Below are positions 57,901 to 64,000 of a stretch of 64,000 nt of DNA, piece after piece. The position numbers were made by a program, and so were the translations under genes. Below the pieces are notes generated by a model. That model had not been told where the DNA came from, did no database searches, and worked only from the letters and a program-made list of their open reading frames with translations. The DNA is taken from contig SJOL01009432.1 of assembly GCA_004794785.1 (NCBI GenBank), positions 581,795 through 645,794 of the forward strand, given 5' to 3'. How positions within the stretch are numbered: position 1 is the first letter of the stretch; each line of letters begins with the position of its first letter. Source of the DNA: Opisthorchis felineus (lineage: Eukaryota; Platyhelminthes; Trematoda; Opisthorchiida; Opisthorchiidae).

Positions 57901-60900
57901 TTAGTAGGCTTGTATGGTGAGGACTAAACCCTATATGTTAACCTAAATTCCTCTGACTTCAAAAGGGGTATCAAAAGAAAGAACAGAGTTCAAAAACAGT
58001 CATCCCCCCAACAAAATCTCGTTGAGTAATGCTCAACCTTGACAGGTGAGTAATACAACCTATTTTCAGCTATGGGAAACGTTGCACAAAATATGTCCAT
58101 CAAAAGCACTTTCTGAAGCAACTACTTTTTTTATTTCCCAGATGATTGTATTGGTGGTGTAAGGAGATTTGGGAAAGTCAAGTGAAGTCAATTTATGCTG
58201 AAAAGTAGCGGGTTCGAGAATCTGGAGTTTCGTGATATGTGCACTGGTGATTCCAAATAGGGATGAAACCGCTGTTAGTGTTCCTCGGTTTTCCACCAGT
58301 TCTAAGTCTTAATTTAAAAAATCCCCAGCTCCGCAAACTTCAGTAAATGAAGACACCAAACGGCCGTCTTAACCATTGCATTTAAATCGCCCTATGAACT
58401 CGGCTACACCATTATATCTTGGTGAGAAATGTTTCGAAATTTTCCCAGTACACATTTCATGTGTTCATATATAATCGAGTGATTATGTGGGAATGAAATC
58501 TACCCCATATATTTCCATCATGTGTATACGAACTCCACATCCTGGTCGCAATCTCTGTGATCGTATGTACATAACCGTCTCATATGAGAGGAATGGCCAG
58601 GAATCTTCGTAACCGATTCCTGTCGGCAAGGCTGCTGAGTTATTGGTGCCCAACTACACAAAATATTGCCTATTCTAACTACCATTCTGGTCAGCCAAAG
58701 CTCCAGGCATCAAGTGGTGTGTCCCATTACACTATTGGCTTGGTCGATCGCCCGTTCTGGCAAAAGTATGACTACTGTTAAAGAAAATGGAATATGCATT
58801 GCGCATAAAGCACCTAGTCATAGAGATAATCATCAGCATGGAAGCTGACGAAGTTTTATCGCGCAGTACGCGGCGGGGGATTTCCCAATTGGAAGAGATG
58901 TGAGAGACAGACGGTTTTTCTTCAGCTACCACAGGAAGACTGCTTGATGAAAAGTTGGTCTTCTAGTGGTCTGACGACGATACTGATTACTCAGAAGCTT
59001 CAGAGAATACACAATGAAGTCAGGGGTTGCCTCACAGCCAGCAAATTCGGCGACATGGTTGAAATCTATTTAGTGGGGTACCAGGTTCTAGGGGATGGGA
59101 ATAGAAACCGTAAAACGAAACGGCGTTACTTCTGGTCAGCACCGATACTAATGTGGATAGTTACATTGTACTGCACAGCGCACTAGTCCTTAGAGGCGAT
59201 GTTCAATCAGCAGCACCGAAATTTTGACATGCAGCAAACGGATCGCGTAAGATTAGAGGGTTTCCTTGGCTTCCTGTTGTTTGCCGATACCCAGTATCTC
59301 TCGTGAAGAACTTTGGTCCCAGAGAAGCGCATTTTTTGTCCCATTTTACGTTGGCAATGATGCTTTCCTTTGTTCGAAAATCAAACTATGGTCCGTTTAT
59401 TCTTCTAATTCTATTCTATTCTACTAATTCCATGACGAAATCGGCGTTGCATAACATGCGGTGGGACCAGTTGGCATCAAACGAACGAGTAAGGAAGTAA
59501 TATTACCCGCAAGTTTTGTTAGTTGGTCTTTTCGAAGGCGAATAAATAGTTGACAGCTGTTTCCAATTTGTCTTTTAGACCACTTTCTAAAGCAAACTGG
59601 GCTAAATTTTTTACATTTATGAGTTCAAAATTAAATGAATTGCTAAAAGCTAGATATTCAAAGTTATTTCTACGTTAGGCATAAATGCTTTGCTTTAGCA
59701 TGCCTTCTTCTACTTAAAATACGGCAGCCGTTGCAAGATCTCCGCTTCCCGGAGTGTTACTCAATTGAATGTTGTTCATCAGTAACTTTGTGTGGAATCA
59801 GTTTTGTGACACCCTAATTTCACAAGACCATGGGCGGAATATACGCGCTGTACGGACAGTGTAATCTTATGTATCAGAATCAGTTACTATGTGTTCGAAG
59901 AACCGCACCTTTCATTCGTTTCTCGGACTTGGCTGTAGAATCTCTGGTTTGTTCTGCCAGGGAAAGTGAAAGGCCAGCCGCTTGAACAAAATCCTTCCAG
60001 TTAGAAGAAACGGTATTTCAAATCACTGCAGAGCATAACCTCCAAACTTAGCTGCGCCATTTCTACAGTGACAGCCTGCTTAAGGTGTATGAGTGCTACA
60101 CGACAGCAATCAGGATAACGCCCTGGTTGTTGTTCTGCGTCGAGACTGATGGTATCATCGACACAACCACCATTCAGGAGACATAGTTGTATCGCCCTCT
60201 CTGGGTCGGTACACTTGAACAAATTTCTCCACGATGAATTGAACTTGCACCTTGTAGCATTGAATAGTAATCATTTTAACCATTTCTTGAAGTGGAATGA
60301 ACGTCTTCCCAGTCAGCGTCCTCTAACCTCAGCTTGCTACGTCAACCAAGATAGTATTTACCGCGCCAATTTGAAAATTTGAGGTTTTCTCAAGATAATA
60401 ATTTAATCGGTAAACAAGTGCGACTGAGTGCAAATGTTTTCAGTGAAAATTTGGTGACATTGAGTTACTCTGACAAAACAACAGAACTGATTGAGAAGTT
60501 ATGATTTCAGAAAGTAGGGAAAACAGTGAACCTATTCATTGTTTTTGTTAACGTTTCAAATCTGTCAGCAGGCAACGTAAGATCGTGTCAACTTGGCCTG
60601 GAATGGATAAAACAACCTTTTAAACGAGAGTTTCTGTGCCAGATTTTCCGACCAAATTTGAGATCACCCACCTTCATATTCATATGGCTATTTACTGCCT
60701 ATACAAAGCCAAAGCATTAAAGACAAAAAATAAGCCAAACATTAATGTAATGCACTATTTATGAGGTTGTTGAAACCTCTTCGACAGCCAACCACCGGTT
60801 TCGCCATCTTGACCGATGGCTACGCCCACACAGGGATGTGACCATAAGGCCAATGTGTTTCCTGTTCGAAGGAGTGTGCAGCCACTGAAACAACGGGTTC

Positions 60901-61110
60901 ATGGGCTGACATTAACTCCGAATCTGGGCCCATACAACAGTCTACCCAAGGCATCCGCAAAAATACTTCGGATTCTGGTCTGCTGTTTCACCCGCGCAGC
61001 ATCCTCATGACATGTCTTCTAGCGTACTGATAAGGTTTACCTGCAAGGTTTAGGTATTCGTTGCTGTAAAACAATTGGATGAATTCTAATGGGACCCTTT
61101 AAAGCCATAA
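54952..61110. other. Long stretch without a supported gene
   Basis: No recognised protein family, RNA or repeat. Frames such as 57,018-57,242 (+), 58,944-59,186 (+) and 60,001-60,222 (-) are short and unrecognised. A pyrimidine tract lies at 56,186-56,233. Confidence 0.45.
56186..56233 (+). repeat. T-rich polypyrimidine tract
   Basis: About 48 bases almost entirely T with spaced C and two G. This is a simple-sequence tract, possibly the complement of an A-rich retroposon tail, but no element is recognised beside it. Confidence 0.8.
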
Positions 61111-61114
61111 TCCG

Positions 61115-61790
61115 TAAATAATCTACACAATGTTGCTATGCGAATTAATGTGCGATTTGCACCTTCAAGGTGCAAGGTGATATTACTAGTTTGGGTTGGT
61201 GGACTATCATAAATGGTCATGGCAACAAGACCACTGGAGTTGGTGACGGGTTTACCTATATGTATGGTTGTATCACGTCGAATAGCAACATTACAGTAGT
61301 GAATGCCAGAATCGCTAAGGCCCGTCCTTCTTTCGTTCAACTTAGGCACGAGGTTGGCATGACATTGGCCTGTCGGTGAAAGGCAAGGTCTACAAGGCGC
61401 TGGTGTTTTACTTTACTGCTGTGAGGTCAGACTTTGACCTGGGGGAGGGGTATGAATGAGACTGCGAAAAGTTTGGGCGTTGTCGGTGCTACTCACCTTC
61501 CAGAATGGGGACATCATTATTCCCACTGCGCCTGGTTGGAGACGCTGCAAGATATGGCTGTTGGTCGACGTCAGTGGCGTTCTTGTTGTCAGTTTCTATC
61601 CAGATTGCCTGAATGAGTGTCTGGAGGTGTAGGAACCTTGGAATGATTGTGGTAGGTTGTCACTAGGTCCATTCCCCTTCTTTCTTCAAAATGAGGATTT
61701 CAAATAAATCATGGTTTACGGCAGCGAAGCATCAGTGTTGAAAACTCATTGTGCGCTGTCAGTGATGGTGATGATGATTATGATGACTAC
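61115..61790 (+). mobile_element. RTE-type LINE 3' fragment with internal deletion
   Basis: GFTYMYGCITSNSNITVV then NARIAKARPSFVQLRH (61,245-61,350) is the post-RT region. VKGKVYKAL follows, and then, after loss of the middle part, [20 protein letters not shown] and [12 protein letters not shown] (61,434-61,560). It ends with the same 3' tail as the inverted-pair copies (catggtttacggcagcgaag) and a GAT-rich end. It serves as an outgroup for the 74-base block. Confidence 0.8.
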
Positions 61791-61799
61791 GGTTGTGCA

Positions 61800-62190
61800 G
61801 CGTGTGCGTTCTGGATAAGAGGTGATTGTTGATCTTTGACCAATTCTGCATTTAAACAATTGCAAACGTATCGTGGGAATATCGAATTAACAATGCTGAA
61901 TTTCGACGAATGGTTTTTGGCAACAAACCAAATACATGTCCAATCCACTAGTTGATTCGACTGCACCAACTATGCTGGCTGGGTCTTGTGCTTCAGGTGG
62001 ATGGTAATCGATTGTCTTGCCATGCCTTGTTTGCTGAGACAACTTCCGACTGGAAGATGGACAAAGTATGACCAGGAGACGGAGCATGAAAAACAACAAA
62101 GGGTCTTAGTTGCTCTGGTGTATGTCGTCTTCGGGGATAGGATAACAAAGGCACACCACATCAATGCTAATAGATGCGCACAGATATGGG
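61800..62190 (+). mobile_element. RTE-type LINE fragment (middle of the C-terminal region)
   Basis: Broken frame LIFDQFCI, then WEYRINNAEFRRMVFGNK, NTCPIH, LHQLCWLGLVLQVDGN and LSCHALFAETTSDWKM (61,830-62,065). These are exactly the residues missing from the preceding fragment, so this is either a second copy or a displaced part of the same one. Confidence 0.75.
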
Positions 62191-63085
62191 AGTATCACAC
62201 AATCAGTGGTGGTGTTTTATCTATTCTCCTGTCCTTAATCATTAACCCCCCATTTATTTAATTTTCATTTCGTGGTTTTTAATGTTTTTCTCCGTACCCC
62301 CTCACGCATACGCTATCCGCAGCCATAAGCTTAGGCGACCCGAACCGCCATGCATACGTGTACGGCTCACGGTTATTAAATTGAAGTGGACTGAACCAAA
62401 GTTCAACGGCATGCATGATCACCAAAATGGTGTAATGTAGTGGTAAAGCAGTTTTGTAATTAAAGAGGATATCTAGTGTACATCTTCAACAATAACTGTA
62501 ACGGGGAAGCTTTTTCTCCAAAAACGCCGCACAAATCACTATGCTTTAACCGACTTCGGCTGAGGGACAGTCCGCCTAATGAAAAGTAAAAGTTGGAAAT
62601 TGTAGTATGAGTGATGAAGGTCACAGGATGAAAAACTTACAAACAAGTCCAACTACAGTACTTTCATTCCTACGGTCATTTCACGTGCATTTAGGTAGAT
62701 ACGTATTTTTTTGTCTAACACGCTCACCAAAATATCCCAGACTACAACACTTTTTCCTAACAAAGAACATAGGGAACGTTCAAACCGGTCTTATATCACG
62801 GAGCCAGACAGCTTTTCCAGAGGAAACACTTTCTTCGGATCATACGAGCAAAGAATAAAGCATACACCTAGCTATCTCATACTAGCTCAATGAAAATCGG
62901 GGGCTCGTTAGGTAACGTTGTTACCGTTTCTTATATGAGTTATAGAACTATTTTTATCGTAAACCAACATAACCATCAGGAGAGGTCCGTCCCATCTTCA
63001 CCTAACACAACCTTATAATCACTGGACAGATACATTAAAGCCAAGGCTTCTGCGTGGTCCCACCGTAAACATTCTAGCTATTTTG
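62191..63085. other. Spacer without recognised gene
   Basis: No supported feature. A + frame at 62,607-62,858 is unrecognised. Confidence 0.4.
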
Positions 63086-63089
63086 GCGG

Positions 63090-63262
63090 AGATTTCGTCC
63101 TGTAAGTGAAGCTAATCTATGCCGAAAAGCTAGGAAGCAATTCACAGCTGTTTCATCCTCACTGGGGATAACCAGCAGTGCGTATCTCACGAAACTCCAG
63201 AGAGGCTCGAACCTGCGACCTCCCGGCTGTTAGTTTGAGCACTTAGTCGTTCAGCCACGAGA
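63090..63262 (-). repeat. tRNA-derived SINE, family 2
   Basis: agatttcgtcctgtaagtga at the left, cacagctgtttcatcctcac inside, and the tRNA-like head as complement at the right (B box complement gaggctcgaacctgcga). Same orientation as the other two copies. Confidence 0.8.
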
Positions 63263-64000
63263 TTCACGTTTGCATTTCCATGGAACGCAGAGTCTATTAA
63301 GCTGACAAGAAATTATTATATAAGCTTTTTATAACATTAGGAAGGCTTTCGACACCAAGGACATATGTGCCACCTAATTCGATCTTCGCTAAGCCAACTT
63401 TCAAGTATTCTGAAATCGGGCAACAAATGAAACGAAATGGCGTTGATGACATAGGTCAATCTATAAAAAATGGCTCAGTAGATATTAGTCGGGAAATTAA
63501 ATGCGTAGAAAATTCTGACAATCGACTAGGTGGTCTTTGATCTGTTTATCAAGTTGGCAATCGAGTTAGCATATGTTCCGTCAACATACGACGAGATATT
63601 GTCAGTGATTAGCAAACTGCCACATAGGTAATCTGAATTAAACTGAGAACAGTGACTACGTAATTCGGACAGAAGACGTCTCTGGTGACAGTTCTAAATA
63701 TTTATCATTAGAAACGGAAAAGTATCAGAAAAAGTTTGCTGTGGGCCGAATACGTGTATAAAAATGTCCTCTGCACTAACTGATATGCACGAGGAAGTTG
63801 AATAACAGAGGAATCAAGAGCTAATTAACCAGCAAACGTTTGAAGACTTCTCTTGTTCTCAACTAACTAAACTAAGGTGGAGAGTGAGACAGTAAGGTGA
63901 ACTTCAGTTGAACATATGAGTAGTACGGTAGTTTACTGAATACAGCTCATCTTGATTAGTGGTATCCTCAGTTACAGAGGTTCTGAAAAATCGAATAGTT
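63263..64000. other. Window end without recognised gene
   Basis: AT-rich, no supported feature. Confidence 0.4.

Noticed and set aside
1..64000. CRISPR arrays, bacterial operons, integrons or phage genes
   Set aside because: No regularly spaced direct repeats and no prokaryotic gene organisation; spliced genes and LINEs show eukaryotic DNA.

Overview
The window reads as nuclear DNA of a flatworm, most likely a digenean trematode (inference). It has sparse eukaryotic genes, introns of only 34-41 bases, AG splice acceptors placed 3-7 bases before start codons, and dense decayed retroelements of the RTE, CR1-like, Penelope and Ty3/Gypsy types plus tRNA-derived SINEs. There are no bacterial operons, CRISPR arrays or intact rRNA/tRNA genes.

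Host genes. One compact head-to-tail cluster on the + strand starts at 25.69 kb: a NEDD8-conjugating enzyme (UBE2F type, intronless ORF), a mitochondrial complex I subunit (NDUFV3 type) and dynactin subunit 3 (DCTN3 type). DCTN3 exons 1-3 lie at 27.10-27.44 kb and exons 4-5 at 43.19-43.43 kb, so the 15.7 kb between them is a single intron filled with transposons. Its final ~30 codons were not found. The short gaps, the AATAAA 85 bases before the second gene's acceptor, and an AG just before each ATG fit a polycistronic transcript resolved by spliced-leader trans-splicing (inference).

Mobile DNA. 0-9 kb: small RTE and CR1-like scraps. 10.9-15 kb: CR1-like LINE pieces on the minus strand, split by a SINE. 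15.6-19.85 kb: a nearly complete but dead RTE element (+), also split by a SINE. 21.13-24.13 kb (-) and 27.87-29.76 kb (+): two RTE copies forming a near-identical 1.87 kb inverted repeat around the gene cluster. 32.1-33.1 kb: Penelope-like element. 34.9-35.9 and 40.36-41.25 kb: halves of a CR1-like LINE split by a SINE and a decayed Gypsy element (37.1-40 kb, minus). 45.3-48.3 kb: another CR1-like LINE (minus). 61.1-62.2 kb: RTE tails. Ten SINEs of two families are scattered through the window.

Most striking observation. Within the inverted repeat the two RTE copies are almost identical except for one 74-base block (21,402-21,475 against 29,437-29,510). It holds 18 mismatches, and in every one the right copy has A while the left copy has G, T or C. 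All 36 non-A positions are unchanged and there are no gaps. This has the form of the template/variable-repeat pair of a diversity-generating retroelement, but sits in a eukaryotic LINE. A third copy at 61.4 kb agrees with the left copy more often (11 sites to 2), so the polarity may be change toward A in the right copy rather than classical A-to-N diversification.
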